A stretch of 64,000 nucleotides of DNA from Peptoclostridium sp. (lineage in GTDB: Bacteria; Bacillota; Clostridia; Peptostreptococcales; Peptostreptococcaceae), in contig NZ_WXFG01000020.1 in the NCBI RefSeq assembly GCF_009881055.1, positions 1 through 64,000 of the forward strand, in the 5' to 3' direction. Under the pieces are notes generated by a model that saw nothing but the letters and a program-made list of their open reading frames with translations, did not search any database and had not been told where the DNA came from. The position numbers were made by a program, and so were the translations under genes. This document shows, piece by piece, positions 54,785-63,300 of the stretch. Position 1 is the stretch's first letter, and every line of letters starts with the position of its first letter.

Positions 54785-55144
54785 TTATGCGTTAAGCTTT
54801 TGCTTTGCAGCTTCAACAAGCTGCTTGAATCCTTCTGGATCGTGTATAGCCATTTCAGAAAGCATTTTTCTGTTTATGTTAACATCAGCAAGCTTCAGGC
54901 CGCTTATGAATCTAGAATACGACATTCCGTTCATTCTTGTTGCAGCATTTATTCTTGTTATCCAAAGCTTTCTGAAATCTCTTTTCTTAAGCTTTCTGCC
55001 TACATAAGCATGTCTAAGCGCCTTAAGTACAAACTCGTTTGCTGGTCTGAAGAGTTTGCTTCTAGCACCTTTAAATCCTTTTGCAAGCTTTAGTATTTTT
55101 TTATGTCTTCTACGAGCGTTAACTCCTCTTTTAACTCTTGCCAT
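54785..55144 (-). CDS. rplT: 50S ribosomal protein L20
   Basis: 119 residues, normal length. [20 protein letters not shown] start, [19 protein letters not shown]-binding core. In Firmicutes L20 represses its own operon by binding the infC leader, here at 55945-56100. Follows rpmI by 30 bases. Confidence 0.98.
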   Translation of the reverse strand: MARVKRGVNARRRHKKILKLAKGFKGARSKLFRPANEFVLKALRHAYVGRKLKKRDFRKLWITRINAATRMNGMSYSRFISGLKLADVNINRKMLSEMAIHDPEGFKQLVEAAKQKLNA

Positions 55145-55174
55145 GTCTTTCTCACTCCTTTTTAAAAACTAATA

Positions 55175-55372
55175 TTAAAGATAAGGTAATAGAACAGCTA
55201 TTCTCTTCATGTCGCCGTCGCTTACTATGCCAGCTTTTCTAAGGTTTCTCTTAGTCTTAGCAGATTTTTTTGTAAGGATATGTCTCTTGAAAGCTTTATT
55301 TCTCTTGAGTTTACCAGTTCCTGTCTTTTTAAATCTCTTAGCTGCTCCTCTATGAGTTTTCATCTTTGGCAT
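55175..55372 (-). CDS. rpmI: 50S ribosomal protein L35
   Basis: 65 residues, full length: [20 protein letters not shown] start and a basic body ending [11 protein letters not shown]. Between infC and rplT in the conserved order. Confidence 0.98.
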   Translation of the reverse strand: MPKMKTHRGAAKRFKKTGTGKLKRNKAFKRHILTKKSAKTKRNLRKAGIVSDGDMKRIAVLLPYL

Positions 55373-55396
55373 GCTAATTTCCTCCTCTCAATTGTC

Positions 55397-55909
55397 TTAC
55401 TGATTTTTTGGTTCAAGCACTGCAACCAGATTATTTCCTTCAAATTTTGGCTTACTTTCATAAACACCAAAATCAGATAGCATTTCAGCAAATTTCTCAA
55501 CTATTTCCATACCATGCTCTCTATGGCCAAGCTCTCTTCCTCTGAACCTAACAACAACCTTCACCTTATCACCCTTTTCAAGGAACTTGGCGGCCATCTT
55601 AGCCTTGGTTTCAAGATCGTGCCCTTCAATTCTCGGTCTGAGTCTTATTTCCTTAACTGTTATAATCTTCTGATGCTTCTTAGATTCTTTCTCTTTCTTA
55701 GCAAGCTCGTATTTATACTTGCCGTAATCAATAAGCTTACAAACCGGAGGCTTCGCTCCAGGCGCGACTTTTACAAGATCCAGATTCTTTTCGCTTGCAA
55801 TTCTCTGTGCCTCTTTTGTTGCCACTATGCCTAGTTGCTCGCCAGTTTCAGATATGAGCCTTACTTCCTTTTCTCTTATCTGTTCATTGATTTGTAGATC
55901 CTTGATAAT
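55397..55909 (-). CDS. infC: Translation initiation factor IF-3
   Basis: About 171 residues. N-domain with INEQIREKEVRLISETGEQLG, linker helix KYKYELAKKEKESKKHQK, and C-domain with KEIRLRPRIEGHDL and VRFRGRELGHREHG. There is no in-frame ATG at the N-terminus. GGGGGTG is followed by TTC and then ATT ATC AAG. The GTG (55915) is part of the ribosome site itself, so ATT at 55909 is the best start. IF-3 genes often use ATT, which IF-3 itself discriminates against, giving autoregulation. First gene of infC-rpmI-rplT. Confidence 0.95.
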   Translation of the reverse strand: MIKDLQINEQIREKEVRLISETGEQLGIVATKEAQRIASEKNLDLVKVAPGAKPPVCKLIDYGKYKYELAKKEKESKKHQKIITVKEIRLRPRIEGHDLETKAKMAAKFLEKGDKVKVVVRFRGRELGHREHGMEIVEKFAEMLSDFGVYESKPKFEGNNLVAVLEPKNQ

Positions 55910-55944
55910 GAACACCCCCGATTTTCAATATATATCCATGAAAT

Positions 55945-56100
55945 ATAAAAGCGGATAGCAAAAGCTATCCGCATATACACAAAATTCAACCATTGCAGCA
56001 ATCACATGATACCGCAGGCAAAATAATCCAAGCTTGTGTATTAACCCTGCTGCCCTTGGTGCAAGGTGAGAAGCGGAAGCTCCTACTTTGTTTTTCAACA
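55945..56100 (-). ncRNA. infC operon leader (L20-type autoregulatory leader) with attenuator
   Basis: Untranslated leader between promoter and infC. Its 5' half contains GGAGCTTCCGCTTCTCACC and later GCAGCAGGG, resembling clostridial L20 leaders. Its 3' half ends in a perfect terminator, GCGGATAGC/GCTATCCGC plus TTTT (55947-55972), 38 bases before the infC start. L20 binding would favour termination. The terminator is directly visible; the L20 assignment rests on position and resemblance. Confidence 0.75.
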
Positions 56101-56106
56101 TTTATA

Positions 56107-56135
56107 ATCATATCATCATTATCACGCATTGTCAA
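56107..56135 (-). promoter_or_regulatory. Promoter of infC-rpmI-rplT
   Basis: Leftward TTGACA (56130-56135) and TATGAT (56107-56112), 17-base spacer. Confidence 0.8.
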
Positions 56136-56173
56136 CACTTAGTAAACGCAATAATCAAATTAATGCATGTCTT

Positions 56174-58090
56174 CTACTCGTTCATTGTCTTGCTTCTATC
56201 CTCTTCCTGAACCATTTCTACGAAGTCTGCAGTTTCCATTGCTCCAAGCTCACCCTTGTCTCTTGAACGTACGGACACATTGCCAGATTCAGCTTCCTTC
56301 TCACCTACGATAAGCATGTACGGCACCTTTTCAAGCTGCGCCTCTCTAATTTTGTAGCCTATCTTTTCAGCCCTGCTATCTATCTCTACTCTTATGCCTT
56401 GTGCAAACATGTCATCACGAAGCTTTTGGGCGTATTCCATGAACTTGTCTGATATAGGAAGTATCTTTACCTGAACAGGAGCTATCCATACAGGGAATTT
56501 GCCTGCAAAGTGCTCTATCAGTATACCAATGAATCTTTCGATGCTTCCGAAGGCAACCCTGTGTATCATTACAGGCCTGTGCTTTTCGCCGTCGCTTCCC
56601 ACGTATGTCAGGTCGAATCTTTGAGGAAGCTGCATGTCGAGCTGTATTGTGCCACACTGCCATGTTCTGCCTATGCAATCCTGAAGGTGAAAATCTATCT
56701 TAGGCCCATAGAAGGCGCCGTCTCCCGCGTTGAGCTTGTATTCAAGCCCCATTTCCTCAAGGGCTTCCCTGAGGCCGTTTTCTGCGATTTCCCACTCCTC
56801 GTCTGTTCCCATGGAGTCCTCAGGTCTTGTTGAAAGCTCCACATGGTATTTGAAGCCGAAAGTCTTATAAATATCGTCTATTAATTTTGCAACGCCCTTT
56901 ATCTCGTCCTTTATCTGCTCAGGAAGCATAAATATGTGGGCATCATCCTGAGTGAAAGCTCTTGCCCTCATAAGGCCGTGAAGCGCTCCTGAAAGCTCGT
57001 GTCTATGGACCCTGCCTATCTCGCCTACTCTTATTGGGAAGTCCCTGTATGAATGCATCCTAGACTTGTATTCAATCATTCCGCCAGGGCAGTTCATAGG
57101 TTTTATGGCGTAATCCTCTTCGTCTATGCTTAGAGTGTACATATTCTCCTTGTAGTGGTACCAGTGCCCTGAAGTTTCCCATAGAGTCTTGCTGAGTATC
57201 ATAGGAGTCTCTATCTCTACATAGCCTGCTTTTCTGTGCATTTCTCTCCAGTATTCCAGCAGCTTGTTTTTAAGCACAGTGCCTTTTGGAAGGAAGAACG
57301 GGAAGCCCGGTCCAAGCTCTGAAATCATGAACAGGTCAAGTTCCTTGCCGAGCTTTCTGTGGTCTCTCTTTTTCGCCTCCTCAAGCATGTTGAGGTAGTC
57401 GTCGAGGTCTTTTTTCTTCTCAAAGGATGTTCCGTATATTCTCTGGAGCATCTTGTTTTTCTCGTCGCCTCTCCAGTATGCTCCGGCAATGCTAAGCAAC
57501 TTGAATGCCTTTACTTTTTTAGTGGAAGGAAGGTGCGGTCCTCTGCAAAGGTCTACAAACTCGCCCTGCTTGTAGAAAGAAATTACAGAGTCTTCAGGAA
57601 GGTCTCTTATAAGCTCAACCTTGTAGTCCTCGCCCATTTCCTGCATAAGCTTTATGGCTTCGTCTCTCGGAAGCGAATAGCTTTCTATCTTAAGGTCTTC
57701 CTTTGTAATCTTTTTCATCTCGGCTTCTATTTTTTCAAGTATCTCAGGAGTCACTCTCTCCTCAAGGTCTATGTCGTAGTAGAAACCACTTTCTATTGCT
57801 GGCCCTATGGCAAGCTTTGCATTCGGATACAGCCTTTTAACCGCCTGCGCAAGAATGTGCGAACTTGTGTGCCTAAATATCTCCTTGCCTTCTTCATCGT
57901 CAAACATAAGGAAATTGACTTTTGCGTCCTCTTCAAGCTTGAAGTCTATGCCGACTTCTTTTCCGTTGACCTCGCCTGCTATTACATTCCTTGCAAAGCC
58001 TTCGCTTATGGATACTGCAATTTCATATAGTGATGTGCCTTTTTCAAACTCCTTAACAGACCCATCTTTTAAAATGACATTTATGCCCAT
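56174..58090 (-). CDS. threonyl thrS: Threonyl-tRNA synthetase
   Basis: 638 residues, full bacterial length. N-terminal TGS domain (VILKDGSVKEFEKGTSLYEIA), editing domain with HTSSHILAQAVKRLYP and the later LCRGPHLPSTKKVKAFKLL, class II core with the motif 2 region RVGEIGRVHRHELSGALHGLMRAR (split) and zinc ligands MNCPGG, then the C-terminal anticodon domain (VWIAPVQVKILPIS). The start is the ATG at 58090 with GGGAGGTAA. Preceded by a Thr T-box. No terminator is seen before the infC promoter 17 bases past its stop. Confidence 0.97.
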   Translation of the reverse strand: MGINVILKDGSVKEFEKGTSLYEIAVSISEGFARNVIAGEVNGKEVGIDFKLEEDAKVNFLMFDDEEGKEIFRHTSSHILAQAVKRLYPNAKLAIGPAIESGFYYDIDLEERVTPEILEKIEAEMKKITKEDLKIESYSLPRDEAIKLMQEMGEDYKVELIRDLPEDSVISFYKQGEFVDLCRGPHLPSTKKVKAFKLLSIAGAYWRGDEKNKMLQRIYGTSFEKKKDLDDYLNMLEEAKKRDHRKLGKELDLFMISELGPGFPFFLPKGTVLKNKLLEYWREMHRKAGYVEIETPMILSKTLWETSGHWYHYKENMYTLSIDEEDYAIKPMNCPGGMIEYKSRMHSYRDFPIRVGEIGRVHRHELSGALHGLMRARAFTQDDAHIFMLPEQIKDEIKGVAKLIDDIYKTFGFKYHVELSTRPEDSMGTDEEWEIAENGLREALEEMGLEYKLNAGDGAFYGPKIDFHLQDCIGRTWQCGTIQLDMQLPQRFDLTYVGSDGEKHRPVMIHRVAFGSIERFIGILIEHFAGKFPVWIAPVQVKILPISDKFMEYAQKLRDDMFAQGIRVEIDSRAEKIGYKIREAQLEKVPYMLIVGEKEAESGNVSVRSRDKGELGAMETADFVEMVQEEDRSKTMNE

Positions 58091-58133
58091 GCTATTACCT
58101 CCCAATATATATTTATTGACAATTTTCCGAAAA

Positions 58134-58397
58134 CAAAAAAACCCTTGTCCTAAAAATGCATAGGACGAGGGTTCTACTCGCGGTTCCACCTAATTTGACC
58201 GCCAATTGCGGCCATCTCTTTGCCCTTTAACGCTGGCTTGCGAAGACACTTTCTCATTGGTACTGGTGTCCCTGCTCCAAGGTAGTTTTCAAGCGTCCAT
58301 AACTAAAGGTGCTTTCAGCCGGTGACACCTTCTCTCTTTTGACTGGGAACGTTCTACTCTTCCTCTTCAAAGCAGTAGCTTTTTGGATTTCTATATT
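58134..58397 (-). ncRNA. T-box leader of thrS (specifier ACU)
   Basis: Leftward TTAGGTGGAACCGCG core near 58178-58192. A terminator (CCCTCGTCCTA...TAGGACAAGGG, T run) ends near 58134. The specifier ACU (Thr) is in TTGAAAACTACCTTGGAGC. Codon and gene agree. Confidence 0.95.
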
Positions 58398-58403
58398 AAA
58401 GTA

Positions 58404-58432
58404 AATATATAATCAAATGCAGATTTTGTCAA
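58404..58432 (-). promoter_or_regulatory. Promoter of the thrS T-box transcript
   Basis: Leftward TTGACA (58427-58432) and TATATT (58404-58409), 17-base spacer. Confidence 0.8.
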
Positions 58433-58505
58433 GCCATCTTTTTTTGGTTTAATTTAAAGTTTTGGGTATAGTTATCATATAAAATGCATGTTTGGGGTGA
58501 AGGTA

Positions 58506-59237
58506 ATGAATAAAAGCGAATTCTTAGAAAAATATCGCATGAGTGACGCAACGCTCGATAAAGCAGGGATATACTGGGAAGACCTCATGTCCATATATGA
58601 AAGCTATGTCGGCACCTTAAGCGAGCTTGAATATGCCGCCGAATACCTGTCCTCTGCGCTGATGAAGGCCCCAAGGGCTCATTCTGTAAAATTCAGAATA
58701 AAAGAACCCGAGCATCTTATGGAAAAGATAATACGAAAAAAACTGCACAAGCCCGAACTCTATGTGGATAAGCTCAACTACAGCCAGAAGGTAACAGACC
58801 TTATCGGCGTCCGTGTAATCCATCTATTCAAGGAGGATTGGGATGTCATAGACGACTTCATCAAGTCTAAATGGAGCCTTGCCGAAAAGCCCCATGCCAA
58901 CGTAAGGACAGGCGAACTCAAGGCAAATATCGATGCGTTTGAAAACAGAGGTTGTGAGGTCATCTCCCACGAGCTCGGCTACAGATCAGTCCATTATGTC
59001 GTAAGGCTGGACCAAGGCAAGCCAGGCGGCGGAATTCTTGCTGAAATCCAGGTCAGAACCATATTTGAGGAGGCCTGGAGTGAAATAGACCACCAGATGA
59101 GATATTCTACTCATACGGACAGCCCTGCAATACAGGATTACCTTCGTATACTGAGCCAGCTCTCATGCGCAGCAGACGACATGGGCTCATTCCTTTTAAG
59201 ATACAGCTACACGCTCAAAAATAAGTCCGCCGAATAA
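58506..59237 (+). CDS. Small alarmone synthetase-like RelA/SpoT-domain protein
   Basis: 243 residues. Only the (p)ppGpp synthetase domain is present (about 50-220): VKFRIKEPEHLMEKI, DLIGVRVIHLF, GYRSVHYVVRL and the catalytic-type AEIQVRTIFEEAWSEIDHQMRY with the conserved E-x-Q. It lacks the hydrolase, TGS and ACT domains of long RSH proteins, so it is a SAS-type enzyme (RelP/RelQ-like), though the subfamily is not resolved. A long N-terminal helix region precedes it. The start is the ATG at 58506 after GGGGTGAAGGTA. Divergent from the thrS T-box. Confidence 0.88.
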   Translation: MNKSEFLEKYRMSDATLDKAGIYWEDLMSIYESYVGTLSELEYAAEYLSSALMKAPRAHSVKFRIKEPEHLMEKIIRKKLHKPELYVDKLNYSQKVTDLIGVRVIHLFKEDWDVIDDFIKSKWSLAEKPHANVRTGELKANIDAFENRGCEVISHELGYRSVHYVVRLDQGKPGGGILAEIQVRTIFEEAWSEIDHQMRYSTHTDSPAIQDYLRILSQLSCAADDMGSFLLRYSYTLKNKSAE

Positions 59238-59261
59238 ATCTAATCCGGCAGACCTGTTTTT
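59224..59261 (+). terminator. Terminator overlapping the end of the alarmone synthetase gene
   Basis: GTCCGCCG and CGGCAGAC (one mismatch) flank the stop codon and are followed by TGTTTTTT, so the stem begins inside the coding sequence. Confidence 0.65.
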
Positions 59262-59284
59262 TATTTTAATATATGCTTCCTACT

Positions 59285-59884
59285 CTACATGAAATATACA
59301 ACTATAACCCCTTGAATCAAGCCTATCAAGAGACCTAGAACACCACCGAGCACCTCTATGTGCTTTAGTTCCTTCTTTGATATGCTTATTATTATTTCTT
59401 CCAGCTTTGCAAGGTCGAAAGCGTTTATCTTTTCCTCAACCATGTTGCCGAGCTTTATCCTTGAAGTGGCCCTGTGCACAAGATTCTGGCTCAGATCCTC
59501 AATGAGGCCGCCGGCCTCCTTCTCAACAGTGTTGTCTACATACTCCCTTATCATAGATTTGAGCGTAGAAGGTATGATCGAAGGGAGCTTTTCGTCTATT
59601 ATCAGCCCTATCCTGAGCTTTATGGCTTTTATTATGTTTGCCTTATCCTCTTCCTTTATGACCTTGTCAACTATCTCCTCTATGGAAAGCAATTCTCTTT
59701 CAACTACGAGGCCTATCGAATGTGCTATCTCCTCGCGCCTTTTGGGAATCAGCCCCCATATTGCAAATCCCGTCATCGGGATTCTGATAGGCCTTATTGG
59801 CCTGAATATGAGCTTTATTGCAAGCACATTTGTAATCCAGCCTATTATAGCGCCCACTGCTCCCAGAAAAATTATTTTCTGCAT
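59285..59884 (-). CDS. DUF445 family membrane protein
   Basis: 199 residues. Two membrane segments, at the N-terminus (IIFLGAVGAIIGWITNVLAIKLIF) and the C-terminus (VLGGVLGLLIGLIQGVIVVYF), flank an amphipathic helical region. The motif GWITNVLAIKLIFRPIRPIRIP, followed by GLIPKRREEIAHSIG, is diagnostic of DUF445. Function not established; Bacillus members (YheB/YqfA-like group) are tied to membrane or sporulation processes only loosely. GGAGGTGGAAAG precedes the ATG at 59884. Own transcript, after the selenoprotein gene's terminator. Confidence 0.88.
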   Translation of the reverse strand: MQKIIFLGAVGAIIGWITNVLAIKLIFRPIRPIRIPMTGFAIWGLIPKRREEIAHSIGLVVERELLSIEEIVDKVIKEEDKANIIKAIKLRIGLIIDEKLPSIIPSTLKSMIREYVDNTVEKEAGGLIEDLSQNLVHRATSRIKLGNMVEEKINAFDLAKLEEIIISISKKELKHIEVLGGVLGLLIGLIQGVIVVYFM

Positions 59885-59950
59885 CTTTCCACCTCCAAAG
59901 TAAATCTGGTTCCATGATGCTTTGCGGTCATCATTATAATCATACAATAA

Positions 59951-59977
59951 AAATACCCGGAATTCATCCGGGTATTT
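59951..59977. terminator. Terminator downstream of the HesB-like selenoprotein gene
   Basis: AAATACCCGG and CCGGGTATTT form a 10-bp perfect stem with loop AATTCAT. In the leftward sense it ends in TTTTTATT, 19 bases after the stop. Confidence 0.85.
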
Positions 59978-59995
59978 ATCTTTAACAATTATTTT

Positions 59996-60310
59996 TTAGC
60001 CGCAGCTTCCGCCGCAAGAACTGCATCCAGCTTCCGGCTGTATTTCCGGTACTACTTTAAAACCAGAACCCATTGATTCTACTGTGAATCCTCCAAACTG
60101 CTTTACAACGTCACTTTCAACAACAAAAGTAACCTTATTGTCGCTGTTGACCTCGTCATTTTCCTTTTGCTCATCCAGAGCAAGTCCAAATACTGGGCCG
60201 CCTCAACCCATTCCAGCAACATATATCCTTACATTGCCCGGCTGGTCAGGATTTTGTCCTATGACCTCAAGTATGGTGTTTACAGCTGCGTCATCTATAG
60301 TTATTTTCAA
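59996..60310 (-). CDS. HesB/IscA-like selenoprotein (in-frame UGA at codon 36 = Sec)
   Basis: 104 residues when TGA at 60203-60205 is read as selenocysteine. N-terminus KITIDDAAVNTILEVIG, then VRIYVAGMG-U-GGPVFGLALDE, where Cys-containing homologues have GMGCGGP, and a Cys-rich end CSSCGGSCG (C96, C99, C103). Reading continues in the same frame with full family similarity on both sides of the UGA, so it is neither a stop nor a frameshift. A stem (TTGCTC/GAGCAA, loop TGGAT) 19 bases past the UGA is a candidate bacterial SECIS. The start is TTG at 60310 after GGCGGTGA. Own promoter and terminator. A-type iron-sulfur or redox protein; exact role unknown. Confidence 0.9.
60167..60205 (-). promoter_or_regulatory. 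Candidate bacterial SECIS element with the Sec UGA
   Basis: UGA at 60205-60203 is followed by 19 bases and then a 6-bp stem (TTGCTC at 60183-60178, GAGCAA at 60172-60167) with a five-base loop TGGAT. The distance of the loop from the UGA fits the range of bacterial SECIS hairpins recognised by SelB. Confidence 0.65.
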
Positions 60311-60351
60311 ACTAATCACCGCCTTGTCAAAAAATAGATTTGCTTAATTTC

Positions 60352-60380
60352 ACTATATCATCAGCTGTTTATTATGTCAA
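60352..60380 (-). promoter_or_regulatory. Promoter of the HesB-like selenoprotein gene
   Basis: Leftward TTGACA (60375-60380) and TATAGT (60352-60357), 17-base spacer, about 35 bases before the start codon. Confidence 0.75.
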
Positions 60381-60435
60381 TTTTTTATTACAAAGACAAT
60401 TTGTATTAGCCGTTTTTATAACCCGCCGTCAGAAT

Positions 60436-63282
60436 TTATTTTTTGTCGCCCTTTATGAACTCCTCTATGCTTATTTCCTTCACCTCTACTATGTTCTCAA
60501 GGGTGCTGTAATTTCTTACTGTAAATTCATAAAGTTGATTTGTCAGTATAGGTATAGATTCTTTTTTGAATCTATTGCCATATCTTGAAACAACTATATT
60601 CTTTATGCCTTCCTTGATTACACCTATCAATTCTTCCTGTATAGTCCATTTGGGCACAAAATTCTTTTCCACCAGGATTGATATGCCGATATTTATGTTA
60701 ACAGCCATGTCAAGCATCTCTTCCTCTGTATAATCAATCCAGTGCGAAATAATATCAAGCACCTGAAGAGCCTGCAATGGTACGCCAAGTTTTCTAGCTC
60801 TCAGCATCTCATCCTCAAAATCTTCTTTCAAGAAGCCTTCCAGCTGCTGAACTCTTTTTATCCAGTTGTCGTGCGTGTCAACAAGTATCGTTTCCAGCTT
60901 TCTCAGCAGTCTGTCGTACAGCTCCATGTTCTTGCCTATGTTCAACTCTATAGCTGCTCTTATGGCATTTTCCATGGAATATGCCCTGGCAGCGTTCCCA
61001 AGCATCGACATCTTGCGCGCAAAATTGCCGTCATATATGCTAATAGGCGTCATTATCTCATACATCTGCGACTGGGTTGCGTAATCGCTCAAAAGCCTGC
61101 GCGTTGAACGACCGAGAAAATCCATGTCAAGGCTGCCTTTCGGCGAAAATGCCGCCTTAATCTGCGCCCTTAGAAATGAAAGTTTCTTCAAGTACTCTTC
61201 ATATTCTGACGAGTCATATTCCCCTGTTATCTGTTCTACCAAGGCTGCATAGCTTCTGTACGCCTTCTCGAAATCAGCCCTTTTCATTTCCGAATCCATG
61301 ATCTTAATAATTTTATCAACTTCTCTAACGTCGGCGCCTTCCAGCACAGCTTGGATTTCCTCTCTAGCAGCCTTAAGCTCCTTGTATACGACATCGTACG
61401 GAACCGCAAAATCCCCATATTTACCAACAACATTCAAAATCCATCTGATGCTGGCTTCTCTCGAAATATCGAAAAACATGAAAAATTCCTTATATGCATA
61501 TTCCGAGCTTCCCATTGTAACTGCCCTCAATATATCCTTCGGATCATACAGCACCTTATCACAGTATACTATCGCAAGGTGCGGCTGCTCAATATAGCCC
61601 GGTATAACCTGGTCTGTAACGAGTATGCCTGTCTTGTCAATCTTGAGCGGCTCTTTGAAATCCTTGAGTATATTTGCCTTTTCTGTATCGCTCATTGACG
61701 AGCCCAGCTCTTTTACTGTCACATCGCAGCCAGGCAGCTCAGATATCATTCTTCTTATGGTCTTGAAATACTTGTGTGCTTCCTGTTCATTCTCGCAAAG
61801 TATGCAAGCCTTAGATTCCTGGGGATAAATCACACTCATATAATGACCAAATACCTTCTGTATCTTGTCTTCAACAGGCAAAATCTTGTAGTCGCCAGAA
61901 TCCCTCACCAGAGTTTTTACTATTGCGCCGTATTCAAGCGCGCTGGCCGCATCATATGAACATGTATTTTCCTCAAATATTCCTGACAACTCCCCATCCA
62001 AAAGCTCCCTTGGCACGTCGGAAACCGACAGGAAAATCCCCTTTGGAAAATATCGCCTAAGCTGCTTTGCTTTATCTGCAAATTCATCAAGGCTGTCAAA
62101 AATAAAAATCACGTTTCCGACTTCGGATATTTCATCAACGTAGGGCTTTACAAAAGTTTCCACATCAACATCCGTGCCGTCGCTCACGGCGATACAGGTA
62201 TGCTCATCCGCAGAGTCCGTGCATGTTCTGACAAATTCTCCAAACTTTCTAATGAGGCGTATGTTTTCTTTTGAAAGAGGTATGCTTCTTTCTACGCGCT
62301 TTTTGATGTCACTTCTTTTTGTCAGCACGCATATTCTCCACTTTCTGAAGGTGCTGCTGTTAGTCATACGAAGCAGGGTATGCGTTGCAATTATGCCGTT
62401 GTCTGTTCCGCAGAAGCTGTGCGCGAGAGTATTTTTCGAGGAAGCTGCATTCTCAAATAGTCTGTCCACAGTCTTTATATGCCTGAAGCTGCAAACCCGT
62501 TTCCTTCTGTTTCCGCTTTTGAGATCATACTCGTACCATATGTGGTTTTTTATAATATTGACCAGCATCCCTTTCTCTAAAGGTTCGAAAAATTCATCCT
62601 CATCTGCCAATGCGCAGAACCTCTTGAAATTCACACACCGGTCAGTAACGGTTCCTACATAAGCATTGTCTCTTGTCATTATTATACACAGCATGCTGCA
62701 CGATGAAATTCCTCTCGACGAATAGAGCTCTGCAAAGAGCCTCTTGTAAACGTCCATCTTGTATATCCATTCATCCGTTACTATATTATTTGAACTTTTC
62801 CTTTTTTCCACCATAACCATCGGTAATCCGTTAATAAATATAACAGTGTCATATTCAGTTATTTTGCCCTCTAATGTTATTTTGAAACCATCAGTGGCTA
62901 CGAACTCATTATTCTCCATATTCTCGAAATCTATGAATTCTACTTTTCTTTGAATGAGCTTATCTGATTCATCCCTGACTTCTATTTTTATTATCTGATT
63001 CACTATTATGTCGTACATTGATTCATTCAGTGCGTCAAGCGAGATATTCTTGTCCTCACGGGGCGATTCAATCCGCCTTATTGCCGCCTCTATGTTCCCG
63101 CTTTCCATCCACGGATTAAGCCTTTTCAGAGATTTTTCAAGGCGCATTTCGAGCATGAAACTTTCGTATGACTTTCTTTCTCCATTTTCAGGGGTCAGCT
63201 GTTCTCCTGGAATATGTAAATATCCGTGCAGCTCTTCGAGCTTTTTGCATACATCAAATCGAACATAATTACTTTCATTCAT
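60436..63282 (-). CDS. HsdR-like protein with degenerate nuclease and helicase motifs, no HsdM/HsdS nearby
   Basis: 948 residues with the layout of type I restriction HsdR. N-terminal HSDR_N-like domain: EYDTVIFINGLPMVMVEKRK (143-162) aligns with [20 protein letters not shown] of EcoR124I. D145 and E159 keep the 14-residue spacing, but the catalytic E-x-K Lys is Arg161. The P-loop position reads HSFCGTDNGIIAT (288-300, no GKS/T). The DEAD/DECH box reads DSLDE (396-400), the TGTP motif SDVP (421-424), and the final LTGFDAP...RTNR region VIPGYIEQP...VTMGS. The C-terminal helical domain is present. The frame is intact, which argues for a selected, non-enzymatic role. The start is the ATG at 63282 after AAAGGTGG. 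Confidence 0.8.
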   Translation of the reverse strand: MNESNYVRFDVCKKLEELHGYLHIPGEQLTPENGERKSYESFMLEMRLEKSLKRLNPWMESGNIEAAIRRIESPREDKNISLDALNESMYDIIVNQIIKIEVRDESDKLIQRKVEFIDFENMENNEFVATDGFKITLEGKITEYDTVIFINGLPMVMVEKRKSSNNIVTDEWIYKMDVYKRLFAELYSSRGISSCSMLCIIMTRDNAYVGTVTDRCVNFKRFCALADEDEFFEPLEKGMLVNIIKNHIWYEYDLKSGNRRKRVCSFRHIKTVDRLFENAASSKNTLAHSFCGTDNGIIATHTLLRMTNSSTFRKWRICVLTKRSDIKKRVERSIPLSKENIRLIRKFGEFVRTCTDSADEHTCIAVSDGTDVDVETFVKPYVDEISEVGNVIFIFDSLDEFADKAKQLRRYFPKGIFLSVSDVPRELLDGELSGIFEENTCSYDAASALEYGAIVKTLVRDSGDYKILPVEDKIQKVFGHYMSVIYPQESKACILCENEQEAHKYFKTIRRMISELPGCDVTVKELGSSMSDTEKANILKDFKEPLKIDKTGILVTDQVIPGYIEQPHLAIVYCDKVLYDPKDILRAVTMGSSEYAYKEFFMFFDISREASIRWILNVVGKYGDFAVPYDVVYKELKAAREEIQAVLEGADVREVDKIIKIMDSEMKRADFEKAYRSYAALVEQITGEYDSSEYEEYLKKLSFLRAQIKAAFSPKGSLDMDFLGRSTRRLLSDYATQSQMYEIMTPISIYDGNFARKMSMLGNAARAYSMENAIRAAIELNIGKNMELYDRLLRKLETILVDTHDNWIKRVQQLEGFLKEDFEDEMLRARKLGVPLQALQVLDIISHWIDYTEEEMLDMAVNINIGISILVEKNFVPKWTIQEELIGVIKEGIKNIVVSRYGNRFKKESIPILTNQLYEFTVRNYSTLENIVEVKEISIEEFIKGDKK

Positions 63283-63300
63283 GACAAGCACCACCTTTTA

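Noticed and set aside
57359..58030. 223-codon rightward open frame
   Set aside because: Antisense to thrS; unusual Cys/Phe-rich composition and no start signals.
60203..60205. TGA read as a nonsense mutation or frameshift making the HesB-like gene a pseudogene
   Set aside because: Similarity continues in the same frame past the TGA, the TGA sits exactly at the conserved Cys, and promoter, ribosome site, hairpin and terminator are all in place. Selenocysteine explains it better.
60436..63282. Active type I restriction-modification system
   Set aside because: No methyltransferase or specificity gene nearby, and the nuclease and ATPase motifs of the HsdR-like protein look non-functional.
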